DNA of 63,192 nucleotides from a bacterium. Lineage in GTDB: Bacteria > Bacillota > Clostridia > Lachnospirales > Lachnospiraceae. The position numbers were made by a program, and so were the translations under genes. The stretch is taken from contig JAUNJY010000021.1 of the NCBI GenBank assembly GCA_030535455.1, positions 1-63,192 of the forward strand, written 5' to 3'. The notes beneath the pieces were generated by a model. The model had not been told where the DNA came from. It did no database searches and saw only the letters and a list, made by a program, of their open reading frames with translations. Positions 24,415 through 31,658 of this stretch are shown here, in pieces (position 1 is the stretch's first letter; each line of letters begins with the position of its first letter).

Positions 24415-26136
24415 ATGACACTACACAGTCAAGAAGTTCGAAAACTTGCACCTGAAAACGATCCATTAAAAATGGGTATGGGCTGGACCTTAGAGGATCT
24501 CTCTAAGCCACAGATTATTGTGGAAAGTACATATGGAGACAGCCATCCAGGAAGTGCACATCTAAATCTATTTGTAGAAGAAGCCATGAAAGGGATTTAC
24601 GAAGAAGGCGGCAAAGGTGCCAGATACTATGCAACAGACATCTGTGATGGTATCTCTCAAGGACACGATGGTATTAACTATTCCCTAGTTTCCAGAGACA
24701 TGATTGCCAACATGATTGAAATCCATGGGAATTCCATTGGATTTGACGGCGGAGTATTTATTGCCAGCTGCGATAAGTCAGTACCAGCAATCCTAATGGG
24801 AATCGGACGACTTAACCTTCCTTCCATCGTAGTAACAGGAGGGGTTATGGATGCCGGTCCAGATCTTCTTACGTTAGAACAAATCGGTATGTATTCCGCA
24901 ATGGAAAAACGTGGCGAGATTACAGAAGAAAAATTAAACTACTACAAACATAATGCCTGTCCATCCTGTGGCGCATGCTCCTTTATGGGAACTGCTTCCA
25001 CAATGCAGATCATGGCAGAAGCCTTAGGCCTTATGCTTCCAGGTTCCGCATTAATGCCGGCAACTTGCAAAGACCTAAAAGAAGTTGCTTATGAAGCAGG
25101 CGTTCAGTCTGTAAAACTTGCAAGAATGGGCTTAAAAGCCAGCGACATCGTAACAAAGAAATCCTTTGAAAATGCAATTATGGTACATGCAGCAATCTCT
25201 GGTTCTACCAACTCATTATTACACATTCCTGCAATTGCAAGAGAATTTGGAATTGAGATTGATGCAGATACTTTTGACCGCATGCACCGTGGTGCCCACT
25301 ATCTGTTAGACATCCGTCCAGCAGGAAAATGGCCAGCACAATTCTTCTATTATGCTGGAGGCGTTCCAAGAATTATGGAAGAGATCAAATCCATGCTACA
25401 TCTTGATGTTATGACTGTAACAGGAAAGACACTTGGTGAAAACCTAGAAGACTTAAAAAACAATGGCTTCTATGAAAAATGCGAAGCATACTTAAAACCT
25501 TGGAACATCAAACGTACTGACGTAATCCGTACCTTTGAAGATCCAATCGGTACCGATGGAACAGTTGCCATCTTACGAGGAAATTTAGCGCCAGAAGGTT
25601 CTGTTGTAAAGCACTCCGCAGTTCCAAAAGAAATGTTCAATGCCGTATTAAAGGCTAGACCATTTGACTGTGAAGAAGATGCAATTGAAGCAGTCCTTAC
25701 TCATAAGATCAATCCTGGTGATGCAGTTATCATCCGCTATGAAGGACCTGTTGGTTCCGGTATGCCTGAAATGTTCTATACGACAGAAGCCATTGCCTCT
25801 GATGAACGACTTGGAAAAAGCATTGCCTTAATTACAGACGGACGTTTTTCCGGTGCATCCAAAGGCCCAGCCATTGGACATGTTTCTCCAGAAGCAGCAA
25901 GCGGCGGACCAATCGCCTTATTAGAAGACGGGGACTTAATCAAGATTGATATCCCAGGACGTGTTCTTGAAATCATAGGTATTCACGGAGAAGAACTTCC
26001 AAAAGAAGAAGTTGACCGTATCCTTGCAGAACGAAAAATGCAATGGAAACCTAAAGAAGAAAAATATAAATCAGGATGCCTTAACATCTACTCTAAACAT
26101 GCAGTCTCCCCAATGAAGGGTGGATATATGAAATAA
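24415..26136 (+). CDS. IlvD/Edd-family sugar-acid dehydratase
   Basis: 573 residues from the ATG at 24415, which has AAAGGAG ten bases upstream; the frame is open for 25 codons before it. Iron-sulfur cysteines appear in ASCDKSVPA and CPSCGACSFMG, and the conserved SGSTNSLLHIPA and GRFSGASKGPA segments are present. The family comprises dihydroxy-acid, 6-phosphogluconate and aldonate dehydratases. Beside a GntP permease and FCD-type GntR regulator, and away from any ilv genes, an aldonate or gluconate-like substrate giving a 2-keto-3-deoxy acid is more likely than branched-chain amino acid synthesis. The exact sugar acid is not determined. Confidence 0.85.
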   Translation: MTLHSQEVRKLAPENDPLKMGMGWTLEDLSKPQIIVESTYGDSHPGSAHLNLFVEEAMKGIYEEGGKGARYYATDICDGISQGHDGINYSLVSRDMIANMIEIHGNSIGFDGGVFIASCDKSVPAILMGIGRLNLPSIVVTGGVMDAGPDLLTLEQIGMYSAMEKRGEITEEKLNYYKHNACPSCGACSFMGTASTMQIMAEALGLMLPGSALMPATCKDLKEVAYEAGVQSVKLARMGLKASDIVTKKSFENAIMVHAAISGSTNSLLHIPAIAREFGIEIDADTFDRMHRGAHYLLDIRPAGKWPAQFFYYAGGVPRIMEEIKSMLHLDVMTVTGKTLGENLEDLKNNGFYEKCEAYLKPWNIKRTDVIRTFEDPIGTDGTVAILRGNLAPEGSVVKHSAVPKEMFNAVLKARPFDCEEDAIEAVLTHKINPGDAVIIRYEGPVGSGMPEMFYTTEAIASDERLGKSIALITDGRFSGASKGPAIGHVSPEAASGGPIALLEDGDLIKIDIPGRVLEIIGIHGEELPKEEVDRILAERKMQWKPKEEKYKSGCLNIYSKHAVSPMKGGYMK

Positions 26137-26159
26137 CAAAAAGAGAGGAGATTATATCT

Positions 26160-27536
26160 ATGAATATAATGTCACTTACAGCTACGACAGCTACTGATAT
26201 CAATCCAACAAGACTTGTGATTGCGGCACTTATTGGTCTCGCACTACTCCTTGTACTAATCATCCATTTTAAATTACACGCAATCATCTCCATCCTGGTA
26301 GGTGCAGTTGCAATCGGCGTAATCGCAGGAATGCCACTTACAGAAATCGTTGAATCCGTAAATACCGGTATCGGTAATACATTAAAAGGCATCGCGTTAT
26401 TAGTCGGCCTTGGTTCCATGTTTGGTGCAATCCTTGAAATCTCAGGTGGTGCACAAACATTAGCAGTAACCATGGTAAATAAATTTGGCGATAAGAAAGC
26501 TGCATGGGCACTTTCCATCACCGGTTTAGTAATCGCTATGCCAGTATTCTTTGATGCAGGATTAATCATCCTTATCCCACTTGCATTCTCCCTTGCAAAG
26601 AAGACAAAGAAATCTTCCTTAGCTTATGTAATTCCTCTTTTAGCAGGTCTTGCAGTAGGACATGCATTTATCCCACCTACACCAGGTCCAATCCTTGTTG
26701 CTAATATGCTTGGCGTTGATCTTGGCTGGGTAATCCTTGTTGGTATTCTTTGCGGTATCTTCTCAATGATCGTAGCAGGACCAATCTGGGGTAACTTCTG
26801 TGGAAATAAGTACTATGTTCCAGTACCGGAACAAGTTCAAAACCAAAAAGACGTTGATGAATCCAAACTTCCAAAATTCGCAACTGTTGTACTTATTATC
26901 TTAATTCCACTTGTACTTATTATTTTAAAATCCGTTGCAGGCGTTATTCCAGCAATGGCAGGTATCCTTCCTGTATTATCTTTCCTTGGTGAACCATTTG
27001 TAGCCTTAACAATCTCTACTGTTGTTGCAATGTTCTTACTAGGAATTAAACATGGATACTCTATGAAAGAACTTGAAAAAGTTATGACAGACTCCCTTCA
27101 GCCAACAGGTATGATTCTTCTTGTAACTGCAAGTGGCGGGGTACTACGATACATCCTTCAAAACTCCGGAATTGGTGAAGTAATCGGAAATGCAGTTTCC
27201 AGCTTAAACCTTCCAATCGTTGTTGTTGCTTTCCTTGTTGCAGTATTAGTTCGTATCTCCGTAGGTTCTGCAACTGTTGCAATGACTATGGCAGCTGGTA
27301 TCATCTCTGCAATGCCTGGTATTGGTGCTCTTTCTCCTTTATACCTTGCTTGTGTGACTGCTGCAATCGCAGGTGGAGCTACTGTATGTTCTCACTTCAA
27401 TGACTCAGGCTTCTGGCTTGTAAAATCCTTAGTAGGAATGGATGAAAAGACTACACTTAAGACTTGGACCATCATGGAAACATTAGTTGGTGGTACCGGA
27501 TTTATCGTAGCACTTATTATCTCCTTCTTCTGCTAA
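26160..27536 (+). CDS. GntP-family gluconate/sugar-acid permease
   Basis: 458 residues, about 12-14 membrane helices, with family motifs FDAGLIILIPLAFSLAK, HAFIPPTPGPI, and SVGSATVAMTMAAG near residue 370. The GntP family imports gluconate, ketogluconate or related acids by proton symport. The gene starts 23 bases after the dehydratase with GAGAGGAG, so both are on one transcript under the palindromic operator. It is followed by a terminator. Its substrate is probably the one dehydrated by the preceding enzyme. Confidence 0.92.
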   Translation: MNIMSLTATTATDINPTRLVIAALIGLALLLVLIIHFKLHAIISILVGAVAIGVIAGMPLTEIVESVNTGIGNTLKGIALLVGLGSMFGAILEISGGAQTLAVTMVNKFGDKKAAWALSITGLVIAMPVFFDAGLIILIPLAFSLAKKTKKSSLAYVIPLLAGLAVGHAFIPPTPGPILVANMLGVDLGWVILVGILCGIFSMIVAGPIWGNFCGNKYYVPVPEQVQNQKDVDESKLPKFATVVLIILIPLVLIILKSVAGVIPAMAGILPVLSFLGEPFVALTISTVVAMFLLGIKHGYSMKELEKVMTDSLQPTGMILLVTASGGVLRYILQNSGIGEVIGNAVSSLNLPIVVVAFLVAVLVRISVGSATVAMTMAAGIISAMPGIGALSPLYLACVTAAIAGGATVCSHFNDSGFWLVKSLVGMDEKTTLKTWTIMETLVGGTGFIVALIISFFC

Positions 27537-27537
27537 T

Positions 27538-27584
27538 AAAAATGCCCCATATCATCTTATATTGGATGATATGGGGCATTTTCT
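27538..27584. terminator. bidirectional terminator between convergent genes
   Basis: AAAATGCCCCATATCATC pairs with GATGATATGGGGCATTTT around TTATATTG. Confidence 0.93.
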
Positions 27585-27589
27585 TTGCT

Positions 27590-28057
27590 CTATTTAGTAA
27601 TCGAAACTATCTTGTATTTGACATTACGATATCTGAACTCTTCTCCTAGCTGTTTTCCCAGTGCCTGCTCCACCAATGGTGGATATCCTTTGTGAAGCCC
27701 AGTAGGTGCAACCCTATATTTTGAAATGATTCTTGTTCGATCGTTAAGGATTTCAATCTTATCATTCTCTTTTACAAGCTCATGTTCGGGTACATTCTTT
27801 TTGGGAACTTCGAGACTTTCCTCTGTTAACAGTCTTCTTCTGCGTCTTCGGTCATTTACCTCGTCTTCCTCAGCTTCCTCATAATAATCACAATGAGCAG
27901 ATCCACCACAGTGCATGCCCAAATATAAGGACTTTCGATTGCTACATCTTTTCTTTTCAAAGTCATAAGACTTACATTTTGATCTATGACGCCTTCTGTC
28001 TCCTTCTTGAGTCTTTGTGAAACCGATATGCCATGGCGTCCCTTGTATTGACTTCAT
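27590..28057 (-). CDS. uncharacterised Cys/Arg-rich protein with GreA-C-like tail
   Basis: 155 residues. The N-terminal half is basic with a cluster of cysteines and histidine (KCKSY, KKRC, GMHCGGSAHC between about residues 27 and 57), compatible with a metal site. An acidic stretch and a run of six arginines follow (about 60-75). The C-terminal 60 residues (NDKIEILND to the end, including LVEQALGKQLGEEF) resemble the C-terminal domain of GreA/GreB transcription factors, which binds RNA polymerase secondary-channel-acting proteins. The combination is not one I recognise. A GGGAG site precedes the ATG. Function unassigned. Confidence 0.65.
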   Translation of the reverse strand: MKSIQGTPWHIGFTKTQEGDRRRHRSKCKSYDFEKKRCSNRKSLYLGMHCGGSAHCDYYEEAEEDEVNDRRRRRRLLTEESLEVPKKNVPEHELVKENDKIEILNDRTRIISKYRVAPTGLHKGYPPLVEQALGKQLGEEFRYRNVKYKIVSITK

Positions 28058-28210
28058 ATTTCTATCTTGCTCCCTGTTAATTATGCTATACCATTATTAT
28101 AGACGGAATTGGATGCAGATAAAAGAAGAAATATTTCTATAATATTCTTGGGCTTGCTTTTATTCGACAATTTATATATTCTTATTTTATCACTTACTCA
28201 CTAATCCTAC

Positions 28211-28734
28211 ATGAAAGGATTTACTTTTTTGATTATAACAAAACATTTAAGATCCCATTTTGAATTAGAGATTCCATACACTATCGATGAAACAAACGCC
28301 ATACTAAAAAAGAATATCTTTACTAAAAGTTCAAACTCTCCTTTTTTACAACATGGCTGTATCTAGATGAGAAACCTTACATAGGTACCTATAATGCTTG
28401 TAGCTTCAAGATAACTCCCAATCCTAAAAAGCCTTCCGGATATACAAATACCTTTGACACACTTGGAGTACTGGATGGAATCTATGAGGCACATAATGAT
28501 ATCACACGTATTAAAATGGATTTCTATTTAACATTCTCTACAAAACTATTACTATTCCTATTCCTGGGCTTTTTACTGCTATTCTCTTTCATTAGTTTAT
28601 TCTTTAATGTACTAATAGGGAGCGGCATACTACTTATTGACTTATTACTTTATACCATGTTACCTAACTTCTTTTTACACTGCAGTAAAAAAGAAGAAGC
28701 ACGCTTTAAGCATTTATTTAATTTGGTTTCCTGA
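28211..28734 (+). pseudogene. frameshifted membrane-protein gene (or programmed -1 frameshift)
   Basis: From ATG 28211 the frame runs 51 codons to TAG at 28364. The -1 frame is open from before this point to TGA at 28732 and continues in a coding-like manner (TTWLYLDEKPYIGTYNA, later a strongly hydrophobic pair of helices, LFLFLGFLLLFSFI and LLIDLLLYTMLP). Both frames overlap at TTTTTTA (28342-28348), placed as T-TTT-TTA in the first frame. The joined product would be about 175 residues with two C-terminal membrane helices. No good ribosome site precedes the ATG. Deletion of a T in a T7 run is the simplest explanation; product unrecognised. Confidence 0.6.
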
Positions 28735-28741
28735 TTTTTTG

Positions 28742-29173
28742 CTATAAATCCTCTAAAATCTCAATTGCTCGTCTATATTTCTCAACACGTCTTAAATCTC
28801 GCTCAGTAACCGTGTCTAATCTTGTGAGGTCCATATTATGTCTCAAATCCTCTATCTTAACTTTTCTAGCAATCTCATTCTTCTTTATTCTTCTTATATA
28901 CTTTATATAATCTTGTTTTGGAGTCTTTGTAAGCAATCCCACGGCCTCAATAATGTCTGTGTTAAATCCACTTTCTGCTAACTCAGCCAGAGTAATCGGG
29001 GTATCTTCCACTACGTCATGTAATAAGGCAACTATTGTACTGTCCTCATCTGTCATCTTAGATGCTACTAAAATAGGATGTTGGATATAGGGATATCCTG
29101 CTTTATCAATCTGATTATCATGCGCCTTGTAGGCAATGTTCATTGCCATACGAATATTTTCTGAATATAGCAC
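28742..29173 (-). CDS. small HD-domain phosphohydrolase (SpoT/MESH1-like)
   Basis: 143 residues forming only the HD hydrolase domain of the RelA/SpoT family: AYKAHDNQ, YIQHPILVA, ALLHDVVEDT (HDxxED) and the later EDLRHNMDL with its Asn/Asp. No synthetase, TGS or ACT domain is present. Such single-domain proteins hydrolyse (p)ppGpp or other nucleoside phosphates. It starts at GTG with AGGAGAA upstream. It stands alone, so its regulation is not evident. Confidence 0.88.
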   Translation of the reverse strand: MLYSENIRMAMNIAYKAHDNQIDKAGYPYIQHPILVASKMTDEDSTIVALLHDVVEDTPITLAELAESGFNTDIIEAVGLLTKTPKQDYIKYIRRIKKNEIARKVKIEDLRHNMDLTRLDTVTERDLRRVEKYRRAIEILEDL

Positions 29174-29230
29174 TGTTGTTCTCCTATCTCATACATGTGT
29201 CAATTCTACTTTTGTTACTTGATCTCATCT

Positions 29231-29332
29231 TTATTCTTCATTTTCCATCTCTACTTTATTACTTTGAAAATAATTGACCCAACATATACATGCAAAAATA
29301 ATACAGAGATAAGATATTAATAAATACCCCAT
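29231..29332 (-). CDS. possible small single-helix membrane protein
   Basis: 33 residues starting at ATG 29332 with GAGGGA just before it: a hydrophobic helix (YLLISYLCIIFACICWVNYF) followed by a short charged tail. The frame extends upstream into G+C-rich, non-coding-looking sequence, so I take the internal ATG. Small proteins of this kind are common but easily spurious. Confidence 0.3.
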   Translation of the reverse strand: MGYLLISYLCIIFACICWVNYFQSNKVEMENEE

Positions 29333-29474
29333 AAGTCCCTCGTAGTCTTTTGTAGCAATCTTTATAATGCACCACAAACAAGGACCGGCTCGGGCCTTTT
29401 CCCTAAAAGCCTGCCACCGGCAGCCTTTCTTAACGGCAAAAGACCTGCGGTTCAAGTCCCGTTTGGACATAACG

Positions 29475-29507
29475 AAAAAGGACCAAGCTTTTCAGCTTGA
29501 TCCTTTA
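29475..29507 (-). terminator. terminator of tRNA-Leu
   Basis: Minus strand AAAGGATCAAGCT pairs with AGCTTGGTCCTTT, followed by TT; a five-T tract results. Confidence 0.85.
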
Positions 29508-29514
29508 CCCATAG

Positions 29515-29599
29515 TGCAGTCGACGGGACTTGAACCCGTACCCAGTTAACCCAGACTAGATCCTTAGTCTAGCGCGTATGCCAATTCCGCCACGACTGC
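29515..29599 (-). tRNA. tRNA-Leu(AAG)
   Basis: 85-base class II tRNA with acceptor GCAGTCG/CGACTGC, anticodon stem CTAGA/TCTAG around loop CTAAGGA (anticodon AAG), a long variable arm and T-arm CGGGTTCAAGTCCCG. The discriminator is A; no CCA is encoded. An unmodified A34 would read CUU; deamination to inosine would allow CUC and CUA as well. Confidence 0.93.
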
Positions 29600-29637
29600 A
29601 TTTATTCAATTGCTAGTGTTCCCTAGCGACATTAGTT

Positions 29638-29666
29638 ATTCTATCACACGATTTGACAAAATGCAA
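29638..29666 (-). promoter_or_regulatory. promoter of tRNA-Leu
   Basis: Minus-strand TTGCAT (29666-29661), 17-base spacer, TAGAAT (29643-29638). Confidence 0.65.
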
Positions 29667-29724
29667 TACCTTTTTGCGTAAATTTTTTTAATTTTTTAAT
29701 CAATTTGTATATTTCATTTTAAAT

Positions 29725-29816
29725 AGGCAAAGACTAGTAATGTTCCGATGACCCTCGTTGGAGCAAAGAACGGCTAAAGCAAGAGATCGTAAACCCTGTT
29801 AAGGGAGGTTTTCCTA
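29725..29816 (+). promoter_or_regulatory. possible structured leader with sequestered ribosome site
   Basis: About 90 bases upstream of a small frame carry conserved-looking purine-rich sequence. AAACCCT can pair with the ribosome site AGGGAGG/GGTTT just before the ATG at 29817. This arrangement would hide the ribosome site until opened. No riboswitch family was recognised. Confidence 0.35.
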
Positions 29817-30010
29817 ATGGACCATCAACGTAATCACTGTACTTGTGGGGTATATTACAAGGTTGCTAAAGAAGATGATCAATTCTAGTTGCTGTCATTC
29901 CTAACATCTTAGAAGCTCAATTGACTGTTATGCCATCTGATCTTGTAGATACAAGAAGGCCACAGTGCTTTTATTGCCATCGGTTTTTTATGCACAATGT
30001 AATCCATTAG
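29817..30010 (+). pseudogene. small frameshifted gene, zinc-ribbon-like ends
   Basis: A strong AAGGGAGG site precedes ATG 29817. The first frame encodes 23 residues with HCTC (MDHQRNHCTCGVYYKV) and stops at TAG 29886. The -1 frame then stays open for about 43 codons to TAG 30008 with VAVIPNILEAQLTVMPSDL and a CFYCHRFF motif. One inserted base would give a single protein of about 65 residues with two Cys pairs, compatible with a small zinc protein. No slippery heptamer is present, so decay or an assembly error is more likely than recoding. I do not recognise the family. Confidence 0.45.
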
Positions 30011-30069
30011 TAGGTAGGGAATTAACGGAACGGATGAATAAGTTTTTATGATAAGTAGTCACTAGCCGT

Positions 30070-30128
30070 AAAAAAAGGACCATAACTATAAGCGATTCGT
30101 ATAATCATCATAGTTATGTTCCTTTTTT
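30070..30128. terminator. bidirectional terminator
   Basis: AAAAAAAGGACCATAACTAT pairs with ATAGTTATGTTCCTTTTTT (one mismatch) around a 20-base loop, between the small plus-strand frame and the minus-strand agr unit. Confidence 0.88.
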
Positions 30129-30202
30129 CATTTATTTAATCGTCCCTCATAAATCCTACTATATAGCTTTCTTTCCAACATTCTCCCCAACTATTTCCCT
30201 AT

Positions 30203-30664
30203 TTAAAGCTGGCAGAGCTGTCCTTTATATCGTCTAATCATTGGACTGCTCTTTGTTGTCACATAACACTGGATGCCGGCTTGTCTAGTCAGACTCTGCA
30301 TGCAGCGAATTACTGCATACAGATCCCCATCAAACAGCGCTCCATCCATATTATTTAATAAGACAATCCTTGCACTCTTATACTTGGTTATAAATAACCG
30401 TACTAATAACTGCTGTTTACATGTCAGACTGCAAATTGGCTCATAGTAATAGTCTAATAACTGATGCTCAACCAAATAATTCTTTATTGCTTGCACGTAC
30501 TCATTTCCATACACACTATTTGCAATGCCATAGAAGACTAAATACTCCTCAATAGTTAGCTTCGTCTGGCTAAACCCACTATTAATTTCATCTACCTTCT
30601 CGTGTCTTAAACATTCCCTGTGAAATGCGCTTAATTCCTGTAGATTGCTGCTTGTGAATACCAC
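30203..30664 (-). CDS. degenerate ABC-ATPase-like protein, third gene of agrBD unit
   Basis: 153 residues that align by eye with the second half of an ABC ATPase: a helical region beginning LTIEEYLVFYGIANSVYG, a signature-like ICSLTCKQQLLVRLF in place of LSGGxxQR, and a Walker-B-like RIVLLNNMDGALFD in which the catalytic D-E is N-N. No Walker A is present, so ATP hydrolysis is not expected. It begins at a GTG 38 bases after the agrD stop, with AAGGA upstream. It may be a remnant of a peptide exporter ATPase or a repurposed regulatory protein. Identification is tentative. Confidence 0.6.
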   Translation of the reverse strand: MVFTSSNLQELSAFHRECLRHEKVDEINSGFSQTKLTIEEYLVFYGIANSVYGNEYVQAIKNYLVEHQLLDYYYEPICSLTCKQQLLVRLFITKYKSARIVLLNNMDGALFDGDLYAVIRCMQSLTRQAGIQCYVTTKSSPMIRRYKGQLCQL

Positions 30665-30702
30665 TAAATCCTTAATAGTAATACACCCCTTACTATTTAC
30701 GA

Positions 30703-30879
30703 TTATTTAGAAAAGATACTCTTAATTTCTTTTATATCTACATTTTTCATATCTTCTGGTTTCTTAGGGTCATAGAAATATAACATACAACCATCATTTC
30801 CCCAACGAGAAGCTTTTGCTGCTCCTGTTACTAATGTTTTTTTTGCTGAATTCATCATTTTTTCTTTTAAATTACTCAT
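30703..30879 (-). CDS. agrD: AgrD-like cyclic autoinducer peptide precursor
   Basis: 58 residues, too short for ordinary gene calling. An N-terminal amphipathic region (residues 1-25) is followed by GNDGCMLYFYDPKKPEDM and a charged tail. AgrD precursors carry a Cys that closes a thiolactone ring with a residue four positions on, followed by a Pro-containing acidic recognition segment. By that rule the ring is Cys31-Met-Leu-Tyr-Phe, with DPKKPE as the recognition tail. The ATG overlaps the last eight bases of agrB, so the two are translationally coupled. The 19-residue C-terminal tail after KKPEDM is longer than usual. Confidence 0.85.
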   Translation of the reverse strand: MSNLKEKMMNSAKKTLVTGAAKASRWGNDGCMLYFYDPKKPEDMKNVDIKEIKSIFSK

Positions 30880-31459
30880 AATCGTGTTCTCCTTTTTCTT
30901 TTCTTATTGGTAATAAGGCAATGCTCTGAATCGTAATTGCCATCGAGGCGATAAACAGATACGACATATAATGTTCCCAAAATATCCCCACACAGGTTAT
31001 TACGACTCCATCCAATAAAAGAATTGCGATACTTACGAGTTTATGTAATTGCTTTTTTTCTTCTTCCAAATGTTTTGTGCCTGTCGCAAAGAAACAGCAA
31101 ATACATAAGGAAAATCCATAACTCAAGATCAATATAACTTTTATCAATACAGTGTCTGCCAGAAGCCTACTTAGGAGTATGCTTGCCAGCTGAGATAACG
31201 TAAATGTGAGAAAGCATCTCGTATGAGTACTTGCATGAGCCCCCCCGGAAAATAACCGGTATGGGATAAAAAACAGACAATATACTATGGTTTCTAATTC
31301 AATATGTAAGACGATTGCAATCATGACTGTCAATATCAGATTACATGCTGTGGACAGAAGTAGTTCCATTCCATAGCGTATCGTTTCATAATATTCCCTC
31401 TGTTCTATTCCCTTAAATAGATACTCGGTTAATTTGTCTGCTAATCGTTCGTAAGTCAT
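30872..31459 (-). CDS. agrB: AgrB-like peptide-processing membrane protease
   Basis: 195 residues from ATG 31459 (ACGGAGAG upstream); the frame opens 20 codons earlier without a ribosome site. About five to six membrane helices. The AgrB catalytic pair is visible as His in FSGGAHASTHTRC and the Cys a few residues further on (GAHAST...RCFL). AgrB cuts the AgrD precursor and closes the thiolactone ring at the membrane. It is the first gene of a unit with agrD and lies back to back with agrC. Confidence 0.9.
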   Translation of the reverse strand: MTYERLADKLTEYLFKGIEQREYYETIRYGMELLLSTACNLILTVMIAIVLHIELETIVYCLFFIPYRLFSGGAHASTHTRCFLTFTLSQLASILLSRLLADTVLIKVILILSYGFSLCICCFFATGTKHLEEEKKQLHKLVSIAILLLDGVVITCVGIFWEHYMSYLFIASMAITIQSIALLPIRKEKGEHDYE

Positions 31460-31487
31460 TCGTATCTCTCCGTCCTCTCTCGTTTTT

Positions 31488-31622
31488 ATTATACTAATTC
31501 TATTTTTGATTACAAGCAAGATTGTGTATGTTGCATAAAATCCGACGTATTTAGCAGGTATTTCTTGCTATCATTCTAATATCCTATTAAATTTGACATT
31601 AAAATCTCTTTTACGATATAAT
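31488..31622. promoter_or_regulatory. divergent agrB and agrC promoters with direct repeat
   Basis: Towards agrB: minus-strand TTGTAA (31515-31510), 16-base spacer, TATAAT (31493-31488). Towards agrC: TTGACA (31593-31598), 18-base spacer, TATAAT (31617-31622). Between them GTATTT occurs twice with an 11-bp period (31547-31552 and 31558-31563), on one face of the helix and 32 bases upstream of the agrB -35 box. That position and spacing suit a LytTR response regulator acting as activator of agrBD. Confidence 0.65.
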
Positions 31623-31658
31623 AAAAGCAATATATCTAACTATCGAGGTGAATTATTT

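Noticed and set aside
28211-28734. Confident call of programmed ribosomal frameshifting
   Set aside because: The slippery site is suggestive, but the weak start and T-run make a simple one-base deletion equally likely; kept as a finding only.
29333-29470. N-terminal extension of the small membrane protein frame
   Set aside because: The added region is G+C-rich, includes the tRNA-like fragment and lacks a ribosome site; the internal ATG is a better start.
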